A DNA stretch of 64,000 nt from NCBI RefSeq assembly GCF_030845175.1, contig NZ_CP132542.1, positions 3,817,501 to 3,881,500 on the forward strand. The letters are read 5' to 3'. The translations under genes were made by a program, and so were the position numbers. Origin of the DNA: Coralliovum pocilloporae. Lineage in GTDB: Bacteria; Pseudomonadota; Alphaproteobacteria; Rhizobiales; Cohaesibacteraceae. Below, piece after piece: positions 18,555 through 26,894 of this stretch (position 1 is the first letter of the stretch; each line of letters starts with the position of its first letter). A model generated the notes under the pieces. The model ran no database searches. It was not told the DNA's origin and worked only from the letters and a program-made list of their open reading frames with translations.

Positions 18555-19418
18555 TTATGACACCAAACGCTTCTCGGACCAAAGACTCGGAAGTTGTAAA
18601 TGACTGGGCGCGATTAGTAATTCATTGCCAAGCCGCTTTGTCTGAAGAGAATACTGCAAATCAAAACTATGTAACCTGGATTCCGCATATAGGTTCCGGA
18701 TTTCTTCAGCATTGTCATATGTGACAACCCAGGGGATGTCCAAATTTTGTATTACTTTAGCTAGGGCTAAATGATCGTCAGGGCGATAGAAACTCGTATA
18801 AAGCTGCGATCCTTTGTTAAAATATGGTGGATCTACACATAGCAGAGCTTTCGTTGGTAAGAGCGTTTTTGCACGCTTTAAAAACTCTAAAGCATCGAGT
18901 CGATGTAGATGAATTTCATCTTTGTAAACAGCAACCCTTCGAACGCGATCTACTAGACCGTCTTTATTAAAACGACAGTCCATAAGATAGTTGCCTTTCT
19001 GAGCTAAACCTCCAATTACTCCACCGTGAGCGATAATTCCTGAGCGGTTAGTACGATTCAGATAGAATGCTGCAAACCCAAGTTCTAAAGTGTCCGAAAG
19101 GTCTTGCTTGCGGTAAATTTCTCGCTGACGTTTCCACTCTTCGATTGATAAATCAGCGTTTGTTATCTTTTCGACAAGAGCGTCAGTTTGTTCAAGGACG
19201 GAATGCCAAAAAGCCCAAATAGATGCATCTAGATCATTCAGATGAATTTCTCTAACAGCACCGTCAAAAAGTAATGCCAAAGCTAAGCCGGCGCCGCCCG
19301 CATATGGTTCTGCATAAGTACGATGCAATAACCCATTTTCGCGTAATATGTCCTTCATTACCCTAAAAAGGCAGGCTTTTCCTCCTGGATAACGTAGAGG
19401 TGACGCGGTGCGGGTCAT
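18555..19418 (-). CDS. Dam-type DNA adenine N6-methyltransferase
   Basis: The protein has 287 residues of the D12/Dam class. Motif X (RYPGGK, 9-14), motif I for S-adenosylmethionine (EPYAGGAG, 37-44) and catalytic motif IV (DPPY, 196-199) occur in the alpha-class order, with the target-recognition region between. The C-terminal tail is short. It overlaps the ParB-fold gene by four bases (ATGA), so the two are translationally coupled. Base composition is clearly more AT-rich than the flanks, which suggests recent transfer. No restriction endonuclease gene of known type is present. The target sequence is unknown, and GATC is only one option. Confidence 0.9.
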   Translation of the reverse strand: MTRTASPLRYPGGKACLFRVMKDILRENGLLHRTYAEPYAGGAGLALALLFDGAVREIHLNDLDASIWAFWHSVLEQTDALVEKITNADLSIEEWKRQREIYRKQDLSDTLELGFAAFYLNRTNRSGIIAHGGVIGGLAQKGNYLMDCRFNKDGLVDRVRRVAVYKDEIHLHRLDALEFLKRAKTLLPTKALLCVDPPYFNKGSQLYTSFYRPDDHLALAKVIQNLDIPWVVTYDNAEEIRNLYAESRLHSFDLQYSLQTKRLGNELLIAPSHLQLPSLWSEKRLVS

Positions 19419-20830
19419 TTTTTAAGATGCTCTCGAAGGTCAGATTCCAAAATTGGCAAAACCACCCCCCAATCAGAACTCAGTTGGGCAGCATCAAACC
19501 CTGCAGCTGACTTGTCATGCTTTGTTTCGTTGCCGAATTGGTGCACACGAACTATAGCAGCTTCAATAGTTGCTAACTCTTGTTTCGAGTAGCCCAAGTT
19601 TGCGCGGCTCGACAAGTTCTTTTTACCCCAATGCGCTTTTATGTTTCCGTCTAAGTGTCGTCCTAATGCCACAGACAAACTATCTAAAAAAGCCCAAGCG
19701 ACAACATATAGCGCTGGTACGTGATCTCGCATGGGGATCTGAGAAAGGGAATAGAATAGACTTCTTAGTTTATGATTTCCCAGCTTATTTAGCTGTCTGT
19801 CGAGCTCTGGGGAGTATGGAAGTTTCTTTCCTGGTTGTGGTTTTGTAGGAGGTTTTATGTCAGGGGTACTACCTGAATCAGCTTCGTCAATTCGTGGATC
19901 ATCTTGGTCTGCGTTGGGGAACTCAACTTCGTCGGTGCCTGGTGATGAGGGGCGTGGAGTAGAAGGTTCCGCGCCGTTTGGCGGAAATCCGGAAGGTGCG
20001 TCGATCAAGTCGGCACTCAGAAGCGTTGGGTTGCCTAGTCTTCTAGTCGAACATTCTAACTCCGTCTCTAATCGCTTAGCTTTGTCGGAGATTGGGCCAC
20101 TCTTAGCTTGAGATCCAAGCCTTTTGTATTTTGCTTCATTTAATAACCAAGTTAGCAATTTGTCGAAATCTTCTAAAGGTCGATCTCGAGACACACGGTT
20201 GGGGTCTTTGTCAAACCTAAGACCAAGTGTTGACCTCATAATAGGATTGCCGATGAGTCGCACTAAATGCGATAGCATCTTTTCTGCATCATCAGTTTCA
20301 ATGAATTTACGCTTTACCGCATAGTCCAATATGGCTTGGCCGCGGAGATTTCTGGGATTTTGAAAATAACGTGTCTTCTGAGTAGTATCCCATTGCTTAC
20401 GCCCTAGTCCATTACTGGCACCAGCATGAGCGCGAGTAATCCACTTTTTACGCTCGTCCTCATCCTCCACCACTACTACTTCAATTTTCCGGGGTGTTTT
20501 GTACTTTCGAGCTAATTTTTTAAAAACCTCCCTGTGTTGACTAGGAGATTTCTTCGGATCCTTAAGTAATTTCAGAGCACACAAACGCCTATTGCCTTCG
20601 GCTACAACGAAATTTACATCTCCTGGATCGTCCTGTGTATCCTCTTGAAAGACCATGAAGCGCTCGAGAGGAGATAGGCCATTTTCTACTATATCCTTTG
20701 CCAGTTCGAGAACTTTTTCTCCCTTGCAAAGCGCTTCAATTGCTTCTGCCTCTTCAAGAAGTCCTTCAAAACGAGGGTTGTCGTCGTGCAATATCAAACG
20801 GCTCAGAAAGACCCTTTTCACTTCGAACAT
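19415..20830 (-). CDS. ParB/Srx-fold protein with a possible HEPN-like C-terminus
   Basis: The protein has 471 residues from the ATG at 20830. An upstream ATG at 20902 would add 24 residues that look unconserved, and neither start has a good Shine-Dalgarno. Residues about 1-95 look like a ParB N-terminal domain (FEVKRVFLSRLILHDDNPRF, then VAEGNRRLCALKLL with the ParB box EGNRR at 78-82). A Pro/Ser/Asp-rich linker spans about 275-335. The last 130 residues are helical and contain RVHQFGNETKH (428-438), which recalls HEPN active sites, although the spacing is not classical. ParB folds bind or cut DNA or use nucleotides. Coupling to a methyltransferase suggests a modification-based defence or genome-marking pair. 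The function is not established. Confidence 0.65.
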   Translation of the reverse strand: MFEVKRVFLSRLILHDDNPRFEGLLEEAEAIEALCKGEKVLELAKDIVENGLSPLERFMVFQEDTQDDPGDVNFVVAEGNRRLCALKLLKDPKKSPSQHREVFKKLARKYKTPRKIEVVVVEDEDERKKWITRAHAGASNGLGRKQWDTTQKTRYFQNPRNLRGQAILDYAVKRKFIETDDAEKMLSHLVRLIGNPIMRSTLGLRFDKDPNRVSRDRPLEDFDKLLTWLLNEAKYKRLGSQAKSGPISDKAKRLETELECSTRRLGNPTLLSADLIDAPSGFPPNGAEPSTPRPSSPGTDEVEFPNADQDDPRIDEADSGSTPDIKPPTKPQPGKKLPYSPELDRQLNKLGNHKLRSLFYSLSQIPMRDHVPALYVVAWAFLDSLSVALGRHLDGNIKAHWGKKNLSSRANLGYSKQELATIEAAIVRVHQFGNETKHDKSAAGFDAAQLSSDWGVVLPILESDLREHLKK

Positions 20831-21336
20831 AGCTATCAAATTCCAAAATTCATCACTTAGGTTCCATAAATCTCTTTTAAAAAGAGAATGTAAACCATTC
20901 AAGGTTGATTTTTAATATCTTTTAATAGAAGTATCAGAATTAATGGTACCGGAATCCAGGGCTAGAGCGAACCTCCTCCACATCCCCCTTGCCCACAACC
21001 GTCAAATCACTCTATAGTTGCATCAGGGTCGGGCTTAAACGGCCCCGGGGCTTGATAACCCCTCAACAAGCGGCTGACATCAGCCGTATAATGGTGTCTC
21101 CTCACTCATGTGATACCGTCACATGACGATTCGTCACGACGTTTCTATGGGCGGGGAGGCACTGGCCATAGAGAGTTGGGCTTTCGGGTCCGGCTTAAAA
21201 GCCAGTGCGACCGTCTTGTTGCGGTTTATCAACTCCCCGTCCGCCAGAGAGCTATAAGAAGACGTGCCCCTTGAGGGGGAGCGTCGGGTTCTTGCCCTCT
21301 CTGGCGGTTCCATGAAACGCAAGCGGGGTTGTGACG
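20831..21336. other. gene-free stretch rich in inverted repeats
   Basis: From 20831 to about 20940 the DNA is AT-rich and belongs to the methyltransferase island (the last 72 bases upstream of 20830 could also be coding). From about 20950 the base composition returns to that of the chromosome. The part from 21047 to 21307 contains a series of hairpin-forming repeats listed separately. Confidence 0.5.
21071..21307. promoter_or_regulatory. cluster of four perfect inverted repeats, possible structured RNA leader
   Basis: Four perfect palindromes follow each other. (a) CGGCTGA-CA-TCAGCCG at 21071-21086. (b) TCATGTGA-TACCG-TCACATGA at 21106-21126. (c) CACTGGC paired with GCCAGTG at 21160-21166/21201-21207. 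(d) CCGCCAGAGAG paired with CTCTCTGGCGG at 21241-21251/21297-21307, with an inner GACG/CGTC and CCCC/GGGG stem. Element (d) ends 29 nt before the start codon of the next gene. The series suits a folded leader or small RNA, or (b) may be an operator. No known riboswitch class is recognised. Confidence 0.45.
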
Positions 21337-21672
21337 ATGGAGAATAACGGATCTTTCCTGTTCGATATGTTCGACACGCTCCAGTCCATGCCGGACTGGA
21401 TCAAGATGGCCTGGGTGCTGATGCCCTCCCTCACCTTTATTGCCGCTCTGGCGCTGGTGCTGAACTACCGGATCCGCCGGATGGAGGCCCAATGGCAGAA
21501 AGAGGATGAGGTTGCCTTCCGAACGGCGCGCAATCTGGGGGTCCATATGCTGCCTGATGATGCGCTGGTCGGCATTGTCTACAAGACCAGCGACGGCCTT
21601 TTCCGCATCCGCCAGCTGACCGACGGTGGCGAGATTGAAGGCCGGGAGCTTGAGGCTTTGCCCAAGGGGTGA
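21337..21672 (+). CDS. small single-span membrane protein of unknown function
   Basis: The protein has 111 residues from the ATG at 21337, which has GCGGGG 8 nt upstream. A GTG at 21331 is too close to that site. After a short amphipathic N-terminus comes one transmembrane helix at about residues 24-43 (AWVLMPSLTFIAALALVLNY), then a basic stretch (RIRRMEAQWQKE). A C-terminal cytoplasmic domain follows, with GIVYKTSDGLFRIRQLTDGG, which may form a small beta fold. I do not recognise the family. Good codon use and the structured leader support a real gene. Confidence 0.65.
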   Translation: MENNGSFLFDMFDTLQSMPDWIKMAWVLMPSLTFIAALALVLNYRIRRMEAQWQKEDEVAFRTARNLGVHMLPDDALVGIVYKTSDGLFRIRQLTDGGEIEGRELEALPKG

Positions 21673-21695
21673 GGAATGGGTGAGGTCTGATTGCG

Positions 21696-22442
21696 CTACC
21701 GCAAGACTTCTTCCAGGACCAGTCTGCCATAGGCTGCATTCATGTGTCTGAAATCCGTATCCGGGTGCAGTTTATTCATATTCTCGGATAATCGGACCGA
21801 CCCTTTGCAATAGGTGTGGTGTGTGAACAGCCCGTGTTGTTCCAGTGTGCTTTCGGGCGGACCCATAATGCGGAAATTGTCTGTCGAGCTTGCCCGGACC
21901 TTTTCTTCAAGAAAGGCCTGAATTCTTTCAGCATGATGGCGTGTTCTGGATTGGGGGGCACTGATCTTCTGCAAAATCGTTTTTGCGTCGGGTGCTTCGC
22001 AGGAGATAAATGGTACCCCGATATGAGATACAAGCGTATTGCTGTTTGCTTCAGCCGTTTCCTTTACAAGCCGCATGAACCAGCTTTTCTCGATTGCTTT
22101 CCAGATTTCGTCCATAACTCTTTGACTCAACGCTGGAATGTCATCTCCTGCGATGAATGGACGGGCAGACAGCATGGAATTGCCCAGAATAAAGACAATC
22201 TCGTCGAATTCCGAGATGACAATTTCTGTTGCGCCGCCTGATGTCCAGCGAAAGCTCTCCTGAACAGAACTGTTGCTTGACGAGATAATGCCATTACGTA
22301 CGCGAGCTGTTCTGATTGAATCGCGGTGGCTGCCAAATATGGTGATGTCTGCAGCCTTACCTGCACCAATATCATCATAGCTTGCGAGAGCCTTCTTCAA
22401 GGCACCAACATGTGAGTTTCCAACAAAACAGATGCGCTTCAT
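21696..22442 (-). CDS. SGNH-like protein paired with a GSCFA gene
   Basis: The protein has 248 residues and begins MKRICFVGNSHVGALKKAL. The GNSH block resembles block I of SGNH/GDSL esterases, with Asn in place of the usual Asp. FILGNS near 82 may be the block with the conserved Asn. A DTDFRHMNAAYGRLVLEE tail has the Asp and His in the spacing expected for block V. It overlaps the GSCFA gene by four bases, so both are made together. Proteins like these often modify surface glycans, and here that is only a guess. Confidence 0.6.
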   Translation of the reverse strand: MKRICFVGNSHVGALKKALASYDDIGAGKAADITIFGSHRDSIRTARVRNGIISSSNSSVQESFRWTSGGATEIVISEFDEIVFILGNSMLSARPFIAGDDIPALSQRVMDEIWKAIEKSWFMRLVKETAEANSNTLVSHIGVPFISCEAPDAKTILQKISAPQSRTRHHAERIQAFLEEKVRASSTDNFRIMGPPESTLEQHGLFTHHTYCKGSVRLSENMNKLHPDTDFRHMNAAYGRLVLEEVLR

Positions 22443-23488
22443 TTGCTAAAAGCTTCCAGCATTTCATCATCGCACTGCACATCCGTGATCGAACTTATCC
22501 CGGTGTGGCTTTCAACGGATTCCATGGCCTCGGTACCGGGCGGGTGCGCCGAGAAAAACGTCTTCATGACAACCTGGACACCGTGGTCCAATACGGAGCG
22601 CAGATTGGCAGCAAAAAAAACACCGCGCGCGGCCGGATTGGTAATGATCTCGAAGCTGGGGAAATAGTCGACGTTTTCATACTTGTCGGACAGAAAGCCG
22701 GCGGCGGCGCGGAGGACTGATTTTGAATATGTTGTAGCTGCCAATACGTGATTTCCACTGGCTGTAGCAGTCAGGGGTACGGGCGATACGGTCAGGAGAT
22801 AATGCAGATCACGACCTCTCTGCTCACGCAAGACAGCCATGATGGCCTGGAAATCAGAAACCACATCCTGATATGAAAAATTGACAAAGTCGTAAGTGTG
22901 GACCTGGTCTGCCCCGGCGACGACGCCCGGTGCCAGCGGGACAACGCGCGCTGTGTCCTTGTGGACCCAGGCCTCTGTCAATCCAAGTGTGAAAACAATA
23001 AGATCAACATTCAGGAACAGCGCCCTTAGACGTTCCAGATGGTAGGCCCGTGCATCAGCGACTTCCTGTCGAGAGCTGAAGCCGTCAGGTTCAATGTTGG
23101 GGCGGAGCGCGTCATAGAAGCGACCGTTCTTTTCCCATATCAGAAGATCCTGCGGCTCGTCTGAAAAGGCTTCTTCGATCAATTGCCTGAGTTGGCGTGT
23201 TGTGTAGATGTTTCCATATCGGCCGGAATAAAGTGAATAACCAAACGCCTCATGCAGGGGGCGTGGCAATCCATTGGGAGCCGGTTCAGCATCAATGATA
23301 TGATATCCGTTGGATCTCAGGTGACGGGTAATATGTTGCGCAAAACAGCTGCCTGCTGTCGCAATGTTCCAGTCTTTCTGAATTGTCCATTTCTTTTGAT
23401 AAATGTCAGGAACACCAAGAGGGTCCGCCTCAGCCAATCCGGTTTTCCAGAACGACCTTGCTTCTAAGCTGGCGTAAAAACTTGTCAT
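22439..23488 (-). CDS. GSCFA domain protein
   Basis: The protein has 349 residues from the ATG at 23488, which has an AGG 7 nt upstream. A GTG at 23503 adds five residues. The family-naming motif is visible as ATAGSCFAQHITRHL near residue 45, followed by GRYGNIYTTRQLRQLIEEA. VFTLGLTEAW near 165 and YLLTVSPVPLTAT near 235 follow, the usual GSCFA blocks. The family is related to SGNH esterases and is often found near capsule or glycan genes, but its reaction is not known. A promoter at 23530-23558 and a 4-bp overlap with the next SGNH-like gene define a two-gene operon. Confidence 0.82.
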   Translation of the reverse strand: MTSFYASLEARSFWKTGLAEADPLGVPDIYQKKWTIQKDWNIATAGSCFAQHITRHLRSNGYHIIDAEPAPNGLPRPLHEAFGYSLYSGRYGNIYTTRQLRQLIEEAFSDEPQDLLIWEKNGRFYDALRPNIEPDGFSSRQEVADARAYHLERLRALFLNVDLIVFTLGLTEAWVHKDTARVVPLAPGVVAGADQVHTYDFVNFSYQDVVSDFQAIMAVLREQRGRDLHYLLTVSPVPLTATASGNHVLAATTYSKSVLRAAAGFLSDKYENVDYFPSFEIITNPAARGVFFAANLRSVLDHGVQVVMKTFFSAHPPGTEAMESVESHTGISSITDVQCDDEMLEAFSK

Positions 23489-23529
23489 GGAATTGCCTGA
23501 CACAAATCTTGTTAGTTTTCCTGTTTTGT

Positions 23530-23558
23530 CTGATAGTCCCTGTCATATTACATGTCAA
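23530..23558 (-). promoter_or_regulatory. sigma70-type promoter of the GSCFA operon
   Basis: On the minus strand there is a perfect TTGACA (23558-23553), a 17-bp spacer and TATCAG (23535-23530). The GSCFA start codon lies about 40 nt downstream. Confidence 0.55.
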
Positions 23559-23639
23559 ACTCTGTGCACGATAAGCCGTTAAACGACCTGTGCTAGAGCT
23601 GATCTGCCGGTTCTGACGAACCATTTATGGGTCTGAATC

Positions 23640-24605
23640 CTAAAAGTCCACCTCAACCGCTACTCCTTTGGCCACGGCGATGTCGACCACGGCGGAGGCG
23701 ACGGCGAGGTCTTGCAGGCCGACGCCGGTGCCGTCGAACAGGGTGATGTCGTCAGGGCTGGTGCGGCCCTGATGTGTGCCGTTGATGACGGCGCCGATTG
23801 CGGTGATATCCGCGTCCTTAATCAGCCCCTGGGCCACGGCGTGCTGTGCTTCGCCGATTGTGACCGACTGGGCCACTTCATCGGTGAAGACACGAGCCTT
23901 TGCCAGCAGATTGGCATCCACTTCCTGTTTGCCCTTGGTGTCTGTTCCCATACAGGCCAGATGAGTGCCGGGGGTGACCTGGGCCGCGTTCAGGATAGGC
24001 GCGAAGCTTGAGGTGATGGAGATGATCACATCCGCCTCGGCCCCCAGCCGGTCGAGGTCCACCGCCTCAAAGGGCAGGCCTGCCTCACGGGCTGTTTCTT
24101 CCAGTCGGGAAAGCATTTCGGGGTGATAATTCCAGCCGATGACCTTCTCGAAACTGCGCTGCTCAAGGGCGGCCCGCATCTGGAAAGCGGACTGGTGCCC
24201 GGCGCCGATCATGCCCAGAACTTTCGCGTCCTCACGGGCCAGATGGCGGATGGAGACGGCAGAGGCGGCTGCGGTTCTAAGCGCGGTCAGAAGGTTGCCG
24301 CCAACCACCGCTTTCGCCTTGCCCGTATCCGCATCAAACAGAAAGACGGTGGACTGATGATTGGTCAGGCCTTTCGCTTCATTGCCCGGCCAGTAACCGC
24401 CTGACTTGAGCCCCAGCACCAGACCGGCGCGGTCAAACCCGCTTTTGAAGCCATAGAGCGCGTCCGCATGGCCGATTGCTTCGCGGATGACCGGAAAATT
24501 ATAGGCGTCATCGCGGGCCATGGCGGCAAACACGGCCTCAATGGCGTCAAAACTTTCCGTCCGGCCGATGAGGTCGCCAATGGCATTTTCCGGGACAATG
24601 ATCAT
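23640..24605 (-). CDS. bhcD: iminosuccinate reductase (ornithine cyclodeaminase family)
   Basis: BhcD reduces iminosuccinate to L-aspartate with NADH and closes the beta-hydroxyaspartate cycle. The protein (321 residues) is of the ornithine cyclodeaminase/mu-crystallin family. KSGGYWPGN near 67 is the substrate-binding part, and GMIGAGHQSAFQMRAA near 132 is the Rossmann nucleotide site. The family alone would not fix the reaction. The assignment rests on its place as the last gene of a complete bhcABCD cluster with the divergent IclR gene. It lies 150 bp after bhcC, and that gap holds two copies of GGGTCTTGAAYAAA near 24614-24644. Confidence 0.88.
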   Translation of the reverse strand: MIIVPENAIGDLIGRTESFDAIEAVFAAMARDDAYNFPVIREAIGHADALYGFKSGFDRAGLVLGLKSGGYWPGNEAKGLTNHQSTVFLFDADTGKAKAVVGGNLLTALRTAAASAVSIRHLAREDAKVLGMIGAGHQSAFQMRAALEQRSFEKVIGWNYHPEMLSRLEETAREAGLPFEAVDLDRLGAEADVIISITSSFAPILNAAQVTPGTHLACMGTDTKGKQEVDANLLAKARVFTDEVAQSVTIGEAQHAVAQGLIKDADITAIGAVINGTHQGRTSPDDITLFDGTGVGLQDLAVASAVVDIAVAKGVAVEVDF

Positions 24606-24755
24606 GAGCGCATTCCTTGGGTCTTGAATAAAGGGGTCTTGAACAAAGCGATAGGAATAAAATCCTAAAATTCAAAAAGAGAGCGATAAGGCGGGAGAGG
24701 CGCAGAATGCCCGCTGGCCTGCCCCTCTCCCCCTGTTTCAGCCGCTTGCGGTTGG

Positions 24756-25919
24756 TCAGTAAGCCTTGCCGCGGGCGGAAACCGGCCACAGGGTTTCCAC
24801 CTTGCCGTTGCGGACGCCCACATACCAGTCGTGCACATTGGCGGTCGGGTCACAATGGCCGGGCACAAGGCGCAACTTGTCGCCCACTTTCAGCTTGCCG
24901 TCCGGGTCTGCAATCACCCCGTGCTCGTCAGAGCACTTGATATATTCCACATCATCCCGGCCATAGATGAAGGGCAGGCCGCTATCCACCGACTGGGCCT
25001 TGAGGCCTGCATCGCAAATGGCCTTGTCCGCCTTGGCGTGGCTCATCACCTGGGTGAACAGGAAGAAGGCGTTCTCCCACTCGCCCTGATCGATGCGGTT
25101 GCCGTCCTTGTCGAGAATGCGGCCATAATCCGCATCCATGAACGCGTAAGACCCGCATTGCAGCTCGTTATAAACGCCGGAATTGGATTCAAAATAATAG
25201 GAACCGGTGCCACCGCCTGAGACCAGTTCCGGCTCAAGACCGGCGGCCTTCAGGCCCTCGACGGCGTCCCTGACCATGGCAATGGCGATGTCGAGCTTTT
25301 CCTTGCGGCCCTCATAGCTGTCAATGTGCTGCATGGCCCCCTGATAGGCCTGAATGCCGGTGAATTTCAGATTGTCGGCTGCATCAATGGCCCGGGCGAT
25401 GGTGACAACCGCATCTGTTGTGGTCACCCCGCAGCGACCTGCACCACAGTCAATCTCCACAAAACATTCAAGGGTGGTGCCGTGCTTCTGAGCGGCCTGG
25501 GAGAGGTCTGCCACATTCTCAAGGTCATCGACGCAGACAATGGTGCGGGCTCCCAGTTTCGGCAGCTGGGCCAGCCGGTCCATCTTCAGCGGATCGCGCA
25601 CCTGGTTGGAAACCAGAACATCCTTGATGCCACCCCGGGCGAAGACTTCGGCCTCTGAAACCTTCTGGCAGCAGACACCAATCGCGCCGCCGAGCGTCTC
25701 CTGAAGCCTGGCCACATCTACGGATTTGTGCATCTTGCCGTGCACCCGGTGGCGCATGCCGTGGGCTTTGGCGTAATCACCCATCTTTTTGATATTACGC
25801 TCAAGGGCATTCAGATCGAGCACCAGACAGGGGGTCTGGATATCGGCCTCATCCATCCCCGGCAGGGCAGGAACATCATAGCCAACAACGAGGGTGTCGG
25901 GTTTTGTCTGCGCGTTCAT
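24756..25919 (-). CDS. bhcC: beta-hydroxyaspartate aldolase
   Basis: BhcC condenses glycine and glyoxylate to erythro-beta-hydroxyaspartate using PLP and a divalent metal. The protein (387 residues) belongs to the D-threonine aldolase/DSD1 group with an alanine-racemase-type N-terminal barrel. HGKMHKSVDVARLQ near 60 holds the PLP lysine, and VSGGGTGSYYFESNSG near 233 binds the phosphate. A C-terminal GHCDPTANVHDWYV provides the His-x-Cys metal site of the family. It starts 17 bp after bhcB and is followed by bhcD. Confidence 0.92.
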   Translation of the reverse strand: MNAQTKPDTLVVGYDVPALPGMDEADIQTPCLVLDLNALERNIKKMGDYAKAHGMRHRVHGKMHKSVDVARLQETLGGAIGVCCQKVSEAEVFARGGIKDVLVSNQVRDPLKMDRLAQLPKLGARTIVCVDDLENVADLSQAAQKHGTTLECFVEIDCGAGRCGVTTTDAVVTIARAIDAADNLKFTGIQAYQGAMQHIDSYEGRKEKLDIAIAMVRDAVEGLKAAGLEPELVSGGGTGSYYFESNSGVYNELQCGSYAFMDADYGRILDKDGNRIDQGEWENAFFLFTQVMSHAKADKAICDAGLKAQSVDSGLPFIYGRDDVEYIKCSDEHGVIADPDGKLKVGDKLRLVPGHCDPTANVHDWYVGVRNGKVETLWPVSARGKAY

Positions 25920-25936
25920 GTGTTTTCTCCTGTTGT

Positions 25937-26884
25937 CTATTGCCAGGGAAGCCTGTCCAGATCCACATTGCCGCCGGTGATGATCACCCCCACTCGTTTG
26001 CCGCGGAACACGTCCGGGTTCTTGAGAATGGTGGCCAGCGGTACGGCGGAGGATGGTTCCATGACAATCTTCATCCGCTTCCAGATGAGGTGCATGGCAT
26101 CGATGATCTCGTCTTCTGACGCAGTCAGAATGTCGGTGACGTGGTTTGAGACGAAATGCCAGGTGAGGTCCTTCAGCGGCACTTTCAGCCCGTCAGCCAC
26201 AGTGACCGGGGCATCATCCGCAATAATGTGCCCGGCCTTGAAACTGCGATAAGCGTCATCGGCCTGCTCGGGTTCTGCAGCATAAATCTCCACATGCGGG
26301 GCGAGGTTTGAGAGGGTCAGGCAGGTGCCAGAGACCATGCCGCCGCCGCCAATCGGTGCGATGACCGCGTCCAGTCCGTCCACCTGGCCCATCAGCTCGC
26401 GGGAACAGGTGCCCTGCCCGGCAATCACCCGGGGATCGTTATAGGGATGGACAAATTCCGCGCCGGTCTCGGCCACCACCTCGGCAAACACGGCCTCACG
26501 GCTGGAGGTGGAGGGTTCGCATTCCACCACGCGGCCGCCATAGCCCTTCACGGCATCCTTCTTGGCCTGCGGGGCGGTGCGCGGCATAACCACCGTGCAG
26601 GGAATACCCCGGCGACCGGCAGCATAAGACAGGCAGGTGCCATGATTGCCGCTTGAATGGGTGGCGACACCCTTCTGAGCCTGCTCATCGGACAGGCCAA
26701 ACACGGCATTGGATGCGCCGCGCGCCTTGAACGCCCCGGCCTTCTGCAGGTTCTCGCATTTAAAGAACAGGTTTGCGCCGGTCAGCGCGTCCAGATAACG
26801 CGAGGTAAGCACCGGGGTTTCGTGTACATGCGGCCTTATCCGGTCATGGGCGGCCAGCATGTCATCAACGGTCGGGATGATCAT
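25937..26884 (-). CDS. bhcB: beta-hydroxyaspartate dehydratase
   Basis: BhcB dehydrates erythro-beta-hydroxyaspartate to iminosuccinate. The protein has 315 residues from the ATG at 26884. An open frame back to 26959 overlaps bhcA and is not used. It is a fold type II PLP enzyme of the serine/threonine dehydratase family. KAGAFKARGASNAV near 48 carries the Schiff-base lysine, SSGNHGTCLSYAA near 77 binds PLP, and a glycine loop (PIGGGGMVSG) lies near 178. It starts 10 bp after the bhcA stop with a GGAGG-like site in the gap. Within this cluster hydroxyaspartate is a more likely substrate than threonine. Confidence 0.92.
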   Translation of the reverse strand: MIIPTVDDMLAAHDRIRPHVHETPVLTSRYLDALTGANLFFKCENLQKAGAFKARGASNAVFGLSDEQAQKGVATHSSGNHGTCLSYAAGRRGIPCTVVMPRTAPQAKKDAVKGYGGRVVECEPSTSSREAVFAEVVAETGAEFVHPYNDPRVIAGQGTCSRELMGQVDGLDAVIAPIGGGGMVSGTCLTLSNLAPHVEIYAAEPEQADDAYRSFKAGHIIADDAPVTVADGLKVPLKDLTWHFVSNHVTDILTASEDEIIDAMHLIWKRMKIVMEPSSAVPLATILKNPDVFRGKRVGVIITGGNVDLDRLPWQ

Positions 26885-26894
26885 CAGAGCCTCC

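Noticed and set aside
20950-21060. A tRNA gene as integration site at the edge of the methyltransferase island.
   Set aside because: I could not fold a cloverleaf or find T-loop or anticodon features.
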